A DNA stretch of 64,000 bases, taken from the NCBI GenBank assembly GCA_949752745.1, contig OX457032.1, forward strand, positions 15,327,720-15,391,719. Reading direction: 5' to 3'. Source of the DNA: Protula sp. h YS-2021. Lineage: Eukaryota > Annelida > Polychaeta > Sabellida > Serpulidae. Below, piece after piece: positions 22,501 through 36,200 of this stretch (position 1 is its first letter; the number at the start of each line of letters is the position of its first letter). The notes beneath the pieces were generated by a model. The model was not told the origin of the DNA. It searched no databases and worked only from the letters and a program-made list of their open reading frames with translations. The translations under genes were made by a program, and so were the position numbers.

Positions 22501-23804
22501 AGGGTACGAACACGGAAATATCACGTGACGAGGATGTGAGTACACGAGAACTTAACATATCTCAGGACTAGTGACGGGTACGAACACGGGGATATCACGT
22601 GACGAGGATGTGAGTACACGAGAACTTAACATATCTCAGGACTAGTGACGGGTACGAACACGGGGATATCACGTGACGAGGATGTGAGTACACGAGAACT
22701 TAACATACCTCAGAACTAGTGACGGGCACGAACACGGGGATATCACGTGACGAGGATGTGAGTACAAGAGAATTTAACATACCTCAGGACTAGTGACGGG
22801 CAGGAACACGGGGATATCACGTGACGAGCATGCAGGCAAACTGGCAATCAGCATGCTTAACAACACAAGTTCTATGGCAGCTAGCTCCCACCATTTTTTC
22901 GTTGCCACGGCTACTTTGCCGCACACCATCAAACAACCATACCCACTCGTCGCTGCCTCGCAGAATGTGTCCAAATAATTCTTCAGTATCAAAAATAAAG
23001 GCACTGAGTTATGGTCAAGTTTACGGAATTAACAGTTAAAATATTTTGAATTGATAAGGCTATTTCGATTCTTTTTTCTAGACCAAATTAAGTTTTAAAA
23101 AAACTGCTTCACTGATCAGCAGTTTCTGAAAATTTATTTCTTTTGCAAAGGTTTATACTCTAAATATGCTATATTCAATTAATTTTACGACACAACAATC
23201 TAAAATTAGGCTTGCCACCTGCAGAATAAGGCACTCAGGTCCCGTAATTAGTTCCACCGAATGCGTCACTTCACTCACTCCGGGTGCATCTAAGAGGTCC
23301 AAAATATGGTCAACCAGCTGATTACACACCTGTCACGTTCACAAAAAAATTCGTGCTACAGATCAACAGGGATTGCATTTCCACATACAATCTTGAAACA
23401 AACCATTATGAAACAATTCTGCCGAATACAACATTTGAAAAAGCACTTTGGCAAATGTCCACATTTTATTTAAAATGACAAAATAATTTAAACTAAAATA
23501 TGAAATAGTTCCTTTCTACATTATTCTCCATAAATTCTTAAACGAACTTTCTTTGCTGCTGATTCAAATATATCAGAAACAATTGCAAAACAACAATCGT
23601 CTAGCAACAAGCCTTGAAACGGCAATTTCACGACGCATTTAACACACCACCTTGATTTCCTTTTTGAATCGCTCAACATTCTTAATATTGGTGAGATTAT
23701 CCAGGCCGTAGAGTAGCACCATAGAGTGAAATATGTAGTCGAGCAATCTCTGGGCGTAAATATCGCTCATCCCGTCATCTTGACACACCAAAATCAATGT
23801 CAAA
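19565..23804 (-). CDS. FUZ: Fuzzy planar cell polarity protein (FUZ), 5' exons not found
   Basis: Eight exons in transcription order: 23804-23651, 23329-23219, 22980-22783, 22170-22075, 21691-21588, 21038-20962, 20196-19926, 19622-19565 (stop TAA at 19567-19565). All phases agree and encode 356 residues. Similarity to vertebrate FUZ is clear in order: MVLLYGLDNLTNIKNVERFK, GKVAVATKKWW, SRDIPVFLPVTSPE, VPHRLLTFHL, VCVLCGPSPTL, TETHRCLCSV, and the last residues SLAQNTLQKI. Human FUZ is 418 residues, so about 85 N-terminal residues are missing; I found no convincing exon for them up to the SR gene at 33219. FUZ works with Inturned and WDPCP in the CPLANE complex on cilium assembly and planar polarity. 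The third exon listed ends inside a 74-bp tandem array that repeats its splice donor. A minisatellite fills the intron between 20196 and 20962. Confidence 0.93.
20640..20955 (-). repeat. About 35-bp minisatellite in a fuzzy intron
   Basis: Roughly nine imperfect copies of a unit with core ACTCGCGTGGAGAATGC plus a variable spacer (GTGACG..GAAAGACAG). It lies in the intron just before the fuzzy exon at 20962-21038. Several frames stay open by chance. Confidence 0.75.
22444..22830 (-). repeat. 74-bp tandem repeat duplicating the end of a fuzzy exon and its splice donor
   Basis: Starts recur exactly every 74 bases at 22444, 22518, 22592, 22666, 22740 and 22814 (anchor ATATCACGTGACGA). On the fuzzy strand each unit contains the codons for SRDIPV, the following FLPVTSPE-like stretch, the donor CTGAG/GTATGTT and about 30 intron bases. 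The copy nearest the exon body (donor at 22782) is the one in frame with the family sequence. Donors are intact in the copies near 22484 and 22708 but changed to ATATGT in the two between them. Confidence 0.9.
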
Positions 23805-26800
23805 CTGCAACAAAATCCGAGTGGCCCAGCCAGAGTTAGAAATTATTTCCTGGTATTAGAAAAAGCATGAAAATAATTAAACTATCGCAAAAGCTACAAG
23901 TTTATTTTCGCTTCATACAGCAGTATTGCCACTCAGTATTGGTTAACGTTTTTTTTTTGACAGGTCGCCCTGTGGTTCGTTTTATAAGCTCATTCTCACC
24001 TGTCGGAGTAAGTTTCCCATACAACCTTGGAATCTGCGGTGGTTGTGGACTGAAGTCTAACCCCATGTGTGCTAGCGAACATATGGACGCCATTCAACGA
24101 ACCCGCAACGGGAAAAGGCAACTAGAAATTTAAAATTTAATGAATATATATATATATATATATATCTTAGAACAGCTTCTTCTTCTACCTCTTCTGCGTG
24201 TACGATGCAGGCCTCCTCTGGTTTAAGTTTATCAGGCACCAGCTGTTTCCACCTATGTGGAATGGTAATTGTCCCGTTTTCCAGGAGAATTAAATTTCTC
24301 ACGGGTCAGTTATTTACATGGGAACAAATCTGTATGAAAAGTAAAAGCATATCTCTAATATAAAATTTGGTGGTCGACTAATTGAAAGTAAGAGTAAGCC
24401 TTTTCTTACAGATTGAAGTTCGACTCCTAAATAAAGCGACCTTGATATGAAGATATGTACTTTGTTCAGGGTTGGGTTTCTTCAAGTCCAAAAGTTATTA
24501 CTTCCGGAAGTGGAAGAACCCGGAAAAACTAGAAGAAACGCTTTTTGCCAGACAAAAATAAAATCACACCTTGATGTTCATTTTGTTATCATATAATCAC
24601 AATTTTTCCTAGTTTTTGACGGATGCCGAGTGAAGTTCCGAAAGAGCCACGCCCTTTTTTTGTAGGAAACGCGGAGATACCAAATTAACCCACTTTTCAA
24701 CGATTTTTTGGGACTCGCACGAGATCATTTCTTTGTACGTTTAACCAAACATAAATAGGCCCGAACCGAATTCAAAGGGGTATAAAGCGATGACGGACGG
24801 ACAGACGGACACCCCACACCTATAGGTCCCTATCCGAAGGGTTGAGGCCTAAATATAGCAAACACAGCTGATACACGGAACACGGAAGAAATTGAAACTT
24901 AAAACTATTTGTTAACTTTTAAAATAGCGTACAGGTTGTTTAAAACACGATTGCTCTTTGGTGCAAGAGAAATATGACGTTAAGTGAAATCTCTCTATCA
25001 GTTCTTTTATTCTTACCGGGTAAGTTTATATTCGAAACGCAGAATTTTTGCGTACTTTATTCGGAACGCCCGAAGTGTGATTTAACTTATGGGGACTGGT
25101 ATGCATAACTCGAGCCTCAAATCAAACGAAGTTGAACCCTACTGGCGGGCCAGTGGAAGGCGCCGTACTCTGACACACAGATATACCGAGAAAGTGTACG
25201 AGTAAGGAAGAGCTGACTCGGAGCTAGCTGTAGTCGAAATGTCAAAACTTCTCTGTACTCGGGTATATTCAACTGCTTACAGCCAACAAATAGGTCTACA
25301 GGCGTGTTGAAAAATATTTTGTCTGCATATATAATATGTCGCGAATATTTTCACCTGCTGTAATCCTTTCCTTGTCTTCGAATACAGCGGAATTCCTCCA
25401 CCAGCAGTGAGGCAGAGGAAATAAGCCGCCATTACTGTTGTTGTTTACTATCAAAATTTCTATTCGCACCACACCGGTGTTGCACACAATTTGTATCACT
25501 TGGTCAATTTGCCATACGAATGATATCATCGGATCAAATGATTTACTCATGGCGAGAAACTGATCAGTGATTACAAATATTGGCCGAAAGCTATCAGCAT
25601 AGAAATTCGAAAAGAAAAACGTGGTTTTTTTGTATGAGTGCCTGACAAGCATGAGTCAAGAATGAGTCAAGCATAGCGTTGAAGAAATGTCACCACATGT
25701 ATAACTATCATGAGCCGAATCCACCAGAGAACAAAGAGTGATCTGATAAGAAAGGTTAGCAGAAAATTTAAGAAACGATATTCATAGATTTTACTCAATG
25801 AAAAGAGTCAGCTTTGCCCTTTTGGGGGTGTCTCCACTGCACCCTCTTTTACCCAGGCAATACACGTCAATTTCATATCATTAGGAAAATATAGTTTGCT
25901 CTCAGGGAAATTTATAATTATTTTGAATATCTTAGGTTGTACCACAACTCAAATCTGTAACTCGCTCTATACTCGGAAAAATACACAATTTATTTCTATC
26001 AAATATTCCAAATCATATCCAAAGAGTAATCCATATACCAAATATTTCTATCGTAACATCGTTGTTTTGACTTTTGAACTTGGTGTACACTGACAAAATT
26101 TGCCACAGCGTAGAATTTACAATTACAATAAAACAGATTGGGACGCAGTTAGAAAAGAAGTGCAAAGTCCAAAACTAAAGCATTTTGAACAGAATCCATG
26201 CAGCTTAACGGTAGCCGAAAATAATTACTTTATCGCAACATTACAACATAAAGTCTTACCTATAATCACATCTGAATAACTGTACAGAAGGCGATAAATT
26301 GCACGCCGATCCAGTAAAAAACAACACAAATACTGCAAAAGTTTACACATTTAAAGTATGCTCAGAAAAAGTCATCACAAGTACGTAAATGACTTGGTAA
26401 GCGACAGTGTTCAAGAAAATCCAAGACGCTTTAGATCGTTATTAAATCACTACGTCAAGGCTATAGCCGTATACGAACATTAAAATCTTCAACAGCCAGT
26501 TTCTCTGCACTAACAAAGCAAATACTCTTGTGCCCCAATTTTCATTTGTTTTTACAAAAGAAAAATGATTCCCTGCCTAGACTGACAAAAATGCTCAAAT
26601 ATTTCCAATTACCTTCGGAGTGAATAACACATTTATCTAGAGCTATCAACCCAAGAAAAAGTAGCGTATTTGAGGATCTTCCTGCTACACTTTTGATAGT
26701 GATTGCTTCAAAAATGTTACCTATTTTTCATCATTTATTCGAGCAGTTTTATAACACTCCTGATGTCCCTTCATCTTAGAAACATACATCCTATGTCAGA

Positions 26801-27880
26801 TATAGATAAGTTGTTTTTCTACATTATCTTTGAAACCCCCTGTGTTATAGATGGCTATTTTCAAGGTACATTTAACCAGTTTAGTTGATACATGTTCAGT
26901 TGATCTGATTAATGCCCTGCTCAGTTGATATGTCTATTTGATTTCTTTAATCCTACTGTGCAACATTTTAAAATTTTCAGTAAGTATTTATTTTCGTGCA
27001 AGGCGGCCAAACTGGATCTTGATATTTAAAATTCATGGGTAATATGTTGACGTTGAAATTGCAATATTTCGTTTCCTTTGCTCTGTACCGTAGAGGATAA
27101 GACAGGACTGTTGTCGGTAAGACTTTAACGCTGTTTTATCTTGTACATTATATCATATTAAAATATTTAATATTTATGTATTTAATGCTTTAAATTATGA
27201 ATGTGTATGTGGCAAAGGGGTAATTATTTTCATATGTAACGCTTCTGCAAAACCCAGTGATTAATATTAATGCGATGTGTTTATTTCATAATTACTAATA
27301 ATCGTTTTTTGTTTTCGTTTCTTTTTCAGTTTACCGTTGTTGTTGTCACCATCGTGAATAAACGCGTAAACGATTATCTTGAAGGTTTTCCTTTTTAAGG
27401 TATAACAAAACTTCTACGATTTAATTGCAATGACGGTACGATGTCATTTCAAAACAATCATTTTGCAAGCGTAATAGAAAGAAAACTAACATAAAAAATC
27501 CTCCAATCACTCCACACCACAGTGTGCACACACAGATATCAACGTCTGATATTTAATGAGCCAAAAGGACTTACCTGAAAATGTTGATAAGTATCTCTGA
27601 CTGCATATTCCGTTTAAGTTACTAGAGAATATAATAGTCACTAAAGGTTGGTACTACTTGAAAAAATTTACGTTATATCTCCGAACCAGAACTGTTTTGC
27701 GAAACACAACTAATATCGACAATATATGACTGGATTGAAGTCATCAATCGCAGCTTAGTCCAAATGGATAGTACTAATCTGAATTTCAGTAAAGCTCTCG
27801 AAGTAGTACCACACATGAGATTATCAGAAAACCTTAGAAGTTGTGGTATATCTGGCTAAAATTAAAACTTGTAACATTTT
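23805..27880. other. Stretch upstream of the known fuzzy exons
   Basis: Expected to contain the fuzzy first exons and promoter, but none could be recognised. It holds a (TA)n run at 24142-24166, an inverted family D head at 24776-24853 and a repeat at about 25085-25250 related to 33600-33860. A minus-strand open frame of 118 codons (25652-25296) has protein-like composition but no family I recognise and no supported splice partners. Confidence 0.45.
24776..24860 (-). mobile_element. Hairpin-headed element, family D (inverted copy)
   Basis: Reads, on the minus strand, TAGGCCTCAACCCTTCGGAT, then AGGGACCTATAGGTGTGGGGTGTCCGTCTGTCCGTCCGTC, matching the head at 8940 with some decay of the palindrome. 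Confidence 0.55.
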
Positions 27881-27883
27881 TTT

Positions 27884-28500
27884 CTAGTAGTCCCCAAGGT
27901 GCAGTTCTCGGGCCATATTTGTTCGCAATATACACAAATTACATCGGAAATGAGATATGGTCCAAAGTTTGTATTTTTTACGACAACAGTGCTATACACC
28001 ACAAAATACGATCTACAGAAGATAGCGTACATCTACAAAATGATGTATTTAAACTTCAGGAAAGGGCAAATGAAACTCAACGTGAAAAGTGCAGAATGAT
28101 TCCAATTCACAAAAAAAAAATAAAAGATCATGTACATTATATGAGACAGAACACATTAGACCCAATATCCCTTAAAGAAATTAATAGAGAACAATATTTC
28201 TTGCTTATTTTGCACAACAGATTTAACGAGCACATTGACATAACTAAATAGCATCAAATCTATTAAACCTATACAATCGAAAACCCTGTGACACAAAGGC
28301 CAACTGCATACTCAAGCTGAGCTTGCCTAAAATATGTCTCATCTCTATGGACTCCGCATATATAAACCAAGGGGAACGTGCACAAAGACGTTCTGCACAA
28401 TTTTTTCTGAGAGATTACATACATGGGCCAAATTCAAACTTATCGAAAAAGCTTCTAACATCTTAAAATGGCATAGATTGTATTACAGCAGAGCCTAATA
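27884..28500 (+). pseudogene. Decayed non-LTR retrotransposon reverse transcriptase fragment
   Basis: The frame at 27841-28251 contains SPQGAVLGPYLFAIYTN, the PQG..LGP..F block of non-LTR reverse transcriptases, followed by FYDN where the catalytic F/YADD box is expected. Next come STEDSVHLQNDVFKLQERAN and a NEHIDI stretch, both usual in such LINE proteins. In another frame downstream (about 28380-28450), AQRRSAQFFLRDY matches the C-terminal block. The catalytic aspartates are lost, stops and frameshifts are present, and both ends are missing, so this is a dead fragment. The clade (Jockey, CR1 or similar) cannot be fixed by eye. Confidence 0.75.
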
Positions 28501-29097
28501 CGATCTATCCATCTTCTGCAAAAATTCGTTCTAAAATCTATAACATCTCTATGCCTGATTATGTGCTTTCTTCAACTCACCACCGAACTGCATACGTCCA
28601 CTTACAGGCTCTTCAGTGAGAATCACATCGTTATCATGTGGAAACAGTTCCCTGTTAATATACGCCTCTCAACATTTGCTATTTTTGGTCAGTCAAAGAA
28701 CTGAAAGTTGCATTGCACCCTTAAAGTAGGCACAGATGCAAAATATGTGAATATTTAATTAACACGCTTTAATTTAAGCCTGATTTGAAGTTGCACTTGC
28801 ACAAGTTCTAATGTTGAGAGTTATGAGTTGCACTGGCTAAGAGGCACCAAACTGTGTCCAGCTCTGTTACTACCTCCTTTTTAGACAAATGTTTTTAAGA
28901 TTGAAGTTGATATCATTCATACAAAAATATATGAAATGACAGAAAATGTTCATATTCTTATATTATTGTTTATGAAACACAATGTCACAAACTGAATTGA
29001 AACTGTACATATTAGGGTCAATGATTGTTTTAAAAGAATGATCATTGGATTTATGCTAAGGTAAATATCAAATCACCCAAACCTATCAGACGCCTTT

Positions 29098-29131
<34 letters not shown>

Positions 29132-29145
29132 TTTTTTTCTTTCTG

Positions 29146-29177
<32 letters not shown>

Positions 29178-32100
29178 GTTTTTTTATTATTATTTCTAAT
29201 TGAGAATTTCGGATAAGGTTTTGAGCGAGTGATCTAAATTGCTCATAACAATGCATAACAAAATGATATCATTCATTCAAAACTTTACCTTTGAATCAAT
29301 GATCAAGAACATTTGCGAAAGGAAACAGAGAGCGATAATACAAGATTCAAGCTTAAAGATACTTATCCATCAAAGAACGATTATTTTGACTTAAGTCTCT
29401 TACTTTGATAGCTGTTACATTAAAACCTGTTTGATTACTTTGATTAATAATTCATGGGGTTTATTTAAACATTTTGTAACCTTATGGTGTTTCTCAGATT
29501 GCATAAACCCAGACAACATCTTCATTCTTTTAAAAAACACGATATAAAAGCAAAAGACAAATATGTCTTACAATGGTTCGTTACGTGTCTTAAGGAACGC
29601 TTTCACAGCAGCATTTTATGTCACACGAAACTAAATTGACCCAAACATGTACAATGGTTAAAACGCAAACAAACGAAAGCGTCTTTGTCTTGACAAAAAC
29701 ATACACCAACAACACCAGCTTCTGGCACAATAGGATCACAACACAGGTGTAATTATAATCTTAATGTCTGTAACATGCACTACTGGGCAAAAACAAAACA
29801 TATGAGGACAGAACGTCCTTCTGTCTGAACGCTCCAAGATCTGAACGCACATAGATCAAAACTTAGCACAAACGTAAATTGAAGTTGGGCGCTAGTTACA
29901 GAACAGAAGCAACATTTATTTTCAATAGTGATTCATCAAAATAAAAAACAACATTTAAGAATTACAACTAGCAGTTAAAATTCAATGAGGTTATTGCTTA
30001 TTCGTTTGCAATGGGAATTCCAATGGCACAAGACTAAGAGAAAATAATTTTAAAATATGACTTGCATAACCAGAACGAAGGACCTGTCAATCTTATGAAT
30101 CCTCCGCCAATAAATTTAGTCTGTCAGCAATGCAGTGAATAAAATTCCCTCTTCTAGATAGATCTGCGAAGAAAAAATATCTTGTCCTTAATTTTCAATT
30201 TGTCAAAGTCAAAAGCAATCCCTTTGAATTTGGTTACCAAGCAGGTTTACCGGAGATTTAAAAATGTAGATTTAGTCTTTTCTTGTTTTCGGTACCTTAA
30301 TGAAAGTTTTTTGTTTCTTCGATAGTTTTTCTATTAAGTCTTTTCCACGATTAAGGATACCATTTACATTACTAATACAATCATTTTTATTTTCATTAAT
30401 CCATACAGTAGAATATTTTGGGAACATTAGTTCCGAATAAAAGTTTCGACGACGAGCGGTCTGAAGTGATCGGTCTGAAGTGATGAAATAAAATTAAGAC
30501 TTTTTACTAAGGTATTTAGTTCGAAGTAATATCTTCATGCTCATCTTTCTAAGTAAAATATCTTCCAGACTTAGAAATCATAACCTTTGGTTTCATTGTA
30601 CCGACACTGGTATCACGATCCATAAATAAATTTTTCGGAATTAAACAAGGATTGATATGTATTATTGAACCGGTCTATTGTGGCTGTTTATGCCAAAATT
30701 TACAAGCAACAGAATGGGAACATTGGTGGATACACTGCAGGTTTTGGCTTCTACTTTTACAAGATATTTCACTTATGTTAATGAGTATTAAGGATAAAAA
30801 AATAAAATGAATTAAATAGCAAGCCGTAACGGACAAGTTACAAATCACTCATATGAACTTCTTTTGGCCTGGTGAGTGTTAATTTTAGATTTCTGTTGTA
30901 TATCTTTATAATAACCTTTACTCAGTCATCATGTGCTAGCTAAAGCACCTATAGACTGATTGAAGGACAACTTCGTACCATGACTCGTTTTATTGATTAA
31001 ATTTATTTTGCGGAATTTGCATTTTTCAACGACGTTTAGCTGTAGCAAAAGCGACCGGTAAAACACATAATAGTTTAGGCAAATTTTCTGAAATGAATTA
31101 TTGATACAAAGTGAAGAAGTTAGGTTTCGTGACACAAATGACTGATCTGAGTATGTTGGATAAAATATCACAGGCCATTAGGACCTATCACAATGTTATT
31201 TTCAACATGAACTTGAATCGACAGAAATCTCGGTCTATCAGTTTTTAAAATCATAGACCAAGATATAACAGATTACTAATAACGTGTACGAGACTGGGCC
31301 AACCCCTGTGTCGATGCGTCAAGCTTTTAAGAAGAGAGAGAGAGAGAGAGAGCGAATCTTGGAATCTTTGTAATAATACTCTATATGTCGTCTCGCCTTT
31401 GTTAAGGAGCCCTTGTTCTTCAAGAAGGAAAACTAATAGACCATAGGTGACGCTTGAACAACCCAGTCGATAATGTAGGTAGTGCCAATGATATTGATTC
31501 TGAATGGCAGTCCAATCAATACTTGGAAAAATTTTAGCCATTTTAATAATAAACAGAACAAGAGGCCGACTCAGAGTAAGAGTTTAACAAGCTGCAAAAG
31601 ACGTGGTAGCTCATCTTCATAACTTCATTTCGCCTTTAAACTCCTTATTGATATATCCATTTCCACCAGAGCAAATTAAAATATATCTTTTTATGTAAAG
31701 GTTTTGATGCCAGAAAAAGAGATGAACTATTGAAAGATTTGGAAATTAAGACAAACTTTTTTTCTATAAAGCTTATAAAGTTTGTAAAGTTTATTAAGCT
31801 CAAGTAGCAATAAAACTTAAGAATAAGATAGACAGTGTTTTTTAAATTATACCTGGTTTACACTTAGGAAGTGGGCCCATTGCCCTGTTTCAATCCTATG
31901 TAAAAATGAGATGCACAAGAAACGAAGGTTTGTGAGTCTATTCCGCAACACCTAGCAGATCACAATCAGAAACACAACTTCAAGATACAGTATGCATTCT
32001 CGATCACCGATGATATAAGCTGGGCCTCAATTGCACTGCATAAAATAAGTAGCATTACAGAAGAAACATCACAAAGACTTTCTCGTAAATAAATTTAAAA

Positions 32101-33218
32101 CAGAAAAGTATTCTTTCAAAAAGATTTGTCTGAATGATTAGAAAAGTATTAGTCTGTAGAAAATAAATTAGGCGCGGAACACGACATTAAAAAACAACAG
32201 CCATGTAAAAGTGCCTATTTCTAATTAAAATCAATCTTTAACAGCTCATGTTTTTGACAAGCCATCAACTGAGAATACGTAAAGCACCAGCAGATAACGT
32301 ATTCTTGTACAACAAGTAGTGAATATTGGGAATTAACGAAACGGCTTAATGGCAAATTCCACGTTTTCTGACTTTACATTTATATTCTTTCTTAACCACT
32401 GTTTGTGGACTATAATATAATTTATATGTGTTTTAAAATGGCTGCTATGATAAGGTGCTATTCGTTCTTAAATGTGCGAGTTCATGTTTTGAGAAATTGT
32501 TAGTCGTATATAAACCATTTGTTTGTACTTTATCAAGAAGAAGATCACTTTTTCCAGATTATCTTTCTTCGCCAAATGTTTCAATATTTTTCGGAAAAAT
32601 TATTTTGATGCAAAGCTATAGAGAAACTGAAAGGTCTTTATTACACTGATCTTATTTTCGATGATATTATGCATATTTCGATTTCACCTTAATAGTTTCT
32701 TGTACTTGATGGTGGTGGTCCATAAGCTTTCATTATTTATTCACTATTTATTCACGCTCGTTCACTATTATTGGTTTCTTCTAAATTCAATTTAGCAGCT
32801 GCCGTTCTATTGTCAAGATAGAGAAAACTATATATTATGCTTTGTAGCGAATCCAACTCCCTGATGACTATTACTACATGTAGCTATATATTTAATGTAA
32901 AGTCCAGCCGATTCCTTGTCTCTTAACATTTGTACACCTGTTTGTTTTGTATGAATATCCTGTCAGGCACAACACAAAACATTATTAAGCAAGGTCACGG
33001 ATAAAATTGCTTTTTTTGTTAGTTTTTACGCAATCCTCCACACTTGAATGTTTGACACTGACACTCCATTCATAATGGATTGCAAACTTTTTTTTTAAAG
33101 ATAAGTGATGAATATGATATTTCTATTGACCCGCTGTAATAAAAGATATTTAGTCACTGGCTTCCGGTAATTGTTTATGATGCGGTAAAAATTACAACTT
33201 CGTAGGACTAAAACAATC
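28501..33218. other. Gene-free AT-rich stretch before the SR gene
   Basis: Contains an imperfect (CTTT)n microsatellite at about 29095-29177 and a short (AG)n at 31333-31353. No exon, RNA gene or element end was recognised. The promoter of the SR gene should lie just before 33219. Confidence 0.5.
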
Positions 33219-36200
33219 ATGTCGCGGCGCGCTGACGGACAGCTTTTTATCGGGCGTTTGTCAAAAGATGTCCGAACAAGAGACTTAGAAGATGTATTTG
33301 AGCTTTATGGGCGGCTAACAAGATGTGATATTAAATATGGTAAGTAGACATAAGTTTCATGTTTTTGAAACTTTGTACAATTAAAACAGACGGCAATTTT
33401 AAAATTTACAAAATGGCGTCTGGCCTGATAGTAGGAAGGTGGACAGCGTTCTTTCTTACTTATATCCGCTTTGTTAAAAATTCTTACCACTTCCTTCTGT
33501 CATTGCAGGCTCATTGGTGTTGCATATATACAGGCATCTTAATCTGCGTCTGTGGTGCACAGAAACCACCAACCGGACGTATAGATAGAATTTCTAGTAA
33601 CCTGTCTTCGTCTTAGCTCGAAGTCAGCTGCTCCTTGCTTTAATTTGCATATCTCTCTCCGCCAGTTTTACGGCGCTTTCCACTATCCAGACGGCAGGGC
33701 CCGAGCTTTCTTTGTTCACGCTCTTTTTATATATCAGTGCAGCGATATGTGAAGCTTTAAGAAGCGGTCGCTACGAGTACTGGGGGATTAGCTCCGAGCC
33801 AGCTCTTCCCTACACTTACTCACTATGTCTCTCTGCCAGAGCTACGAGGCCCTCCTTTCTTCCGCTAGTGGGGGGGGGGGGGCAACTTCATTTGATTTCA
33901 TACACGTATCCTGTAGACCAGTTCCTATTTATTATTAATCAAAACATTTACAGGAACTTCATGCCCAATTTAAGTAAGATCACACGAATCCTCGCTGTAT
34001 AACGATATATAGCTTTGAGGCACCTCTAGCGATTTTTTGCTGGATTTAATAACCCACAAGTGGGGTCAGTCATTTGTCCTGAGGTAGGGAACAAATCGGC
34101 AAAAACACGGGTATATTATTAAGTTAGTGTAAATTGTCCATAAACAAAACAAAATCCTCTTGATCAGTTGTTCAGACATATAGTTAAACAGGGGTACACT
34201 CGCAAGATATTTCACTAATTGTTTCAGATGACAGTGTTTTATCGGGGTGCAGAGAAATTTATTTTCTTTTATCACAATATTTGAATTGTTTTTCAATCTA
34301 AATCAACTAAGAGGTGATAACTTGTAGCTTTCAGTGATCATTTGAGTGCTGAACGTTTTACATTCGGTATCGTTGTGGGTAATTTTTTCTGTCTTTTTGT
34401 TTAATTACAGGGGCTGAGATGGGTATGTAGAATATGATTTTATATTTTGTTATTTCGCTATAACGTTACAGAGCAAGTAGTGTGATAAGTTGCAATTTTT
34501 GTTACCTTTAAAATGTGTTTATTAAAACTAGTAGGTCTTTGTCATTAGCAAAATTAATAATTGTAAGTTGGCCATCATGTGTGAGCTAGTTGTTTTCATT
34601 AGGACAAACTATCTAACACAAGTAAAAATTTTAGAGTAGTGTGCATGAAAGTCGTGTTGTAGAAGGAATGGGACATGCTTTTGATGATATACAGTAGCTG
34701 TTATTTTTTTCCGCAACAGAACCATGCTTCTGTATTGTGTTGTAGCCTACGCATTTGTGGACTATGAAGACAGACGTGATGCAGAGGTGGGTACTTGAAG
34801 TGCTGTTTTCTAGGGTGGCGATTTGTTTAGGAAAATAAACTGCAGCAATTTGATCTCCATAAACTATATTCATGCCATTTCATTAAAAGACACCTTACCA
34901 TAAAACTCGCACCTTAAAGAGTAATTTCGTTGCATTTTCGAGAAATGTACATTTTTAACACTAAAGAATCATAATTCAGTTGGAAGTCGATGCAAAAATG
35001 CTTGCCTTCTTGATGTTGCTAAATCATTAATTCTGCATTACTACTTATTCCCCCAGTCCTGACCAGTTGCCATAAGTCAGCCTAGACATGTGTTACCACG
35101 GAGCCTTTTGTTGCCTTGACAAGTGTGACACCATAGCAACTATGCTTTCCACTGGCAACACATGACCTCGGCGTGCCGTTATTTGGGGAAAGCCATATTC
35201 CGTGCATTATGCCAGTTTTGCGAGCCACTTAAGCCAGTCATGCCAACTGCCTTGGCCAGTCTAGCCAACCTTTAGCCGGCCTTGCCAACCTTTAGCCAGT
35301 CTAGCCAACCTTTAGCCAGCCTTGAAAACCACCACGCCTGTGTTCCGGGTTCCCCTTCAATTTCTATGCTGCGCCAAATGCATGCCCGAATCTATCCACA
35401 AGCCTAAAGCACACCAGCCGACCAAAGCGACCAGTTCCAGGTTGCTTAGTCTTCGCTGCTGTAACCATAGCGACAACCTTAAAAAGCGTAGTCGATCGAA
35501 TCGCGCGTCCTAAGTCTCGATCGCACAGGTTGTACACAAGACATTTGAAGATTTTAACCAAAAGAATAATTATAGAAAACATGATTAAGTGTATTTAAAC
35601 GGCAATGTGTTGTATATATTCTGACTTCTATTTTGGCTATTTTTAAAGGGAACCAGTAGAAAAACACATGAAAATAGGCATATGCGTAAACTGGTTCAAA
35701 GTTCACTGTTAAACGACATATTTCTGTTAACACGCTGCGCGTTTGGTTCGCTGATAGACTAGGCCGCTTTCTGGAGGTTCCGGCGACACTTTTGGCACAC
35801 GTTGGTAAAACAGCTTTGGTACGTTTTAGGTTCTTGCCTAGTATTCAGAGGTGAGCTTAGGATTGAAGTCTTCAAAATAAAGGCATGAATTAACCCAAAC
35901 TGTTCCAGGATGCCATCAAATACGAGAACGGACGGCAGATTCGTGGCTCAAGCATTGTGGTGGAGTGGACGAAGGGCGCCATAAGACGTCCAGGAGCACG
36001 CCAGGAGAGCGTAAGTGAGGGGCGTAAAATGAATAATGAATAAAAAATTGTTTTGCGTTTCGCGACATACTGTTTTTAGCTCTGTTCTTCCTGCGGTGTT
36101 TAGTAAGAGTTAACGCGATGCTTTTTACAGTGGAGTGATTTTTTTTGTAACAAAAGGGCTCGTGTTATAACACAGTGGCCTTAGTCGTAAGTTTAAAAGT

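Noticed and set aside
24072..24302. Minus-strand frame with PHRWKQLVPDKLKPEEACIV, considered as a fuzzy or transposon exon
   Set aside because: It does not match fuzzy, has no usable donor at its end, and runs into a (TA)n repeat.
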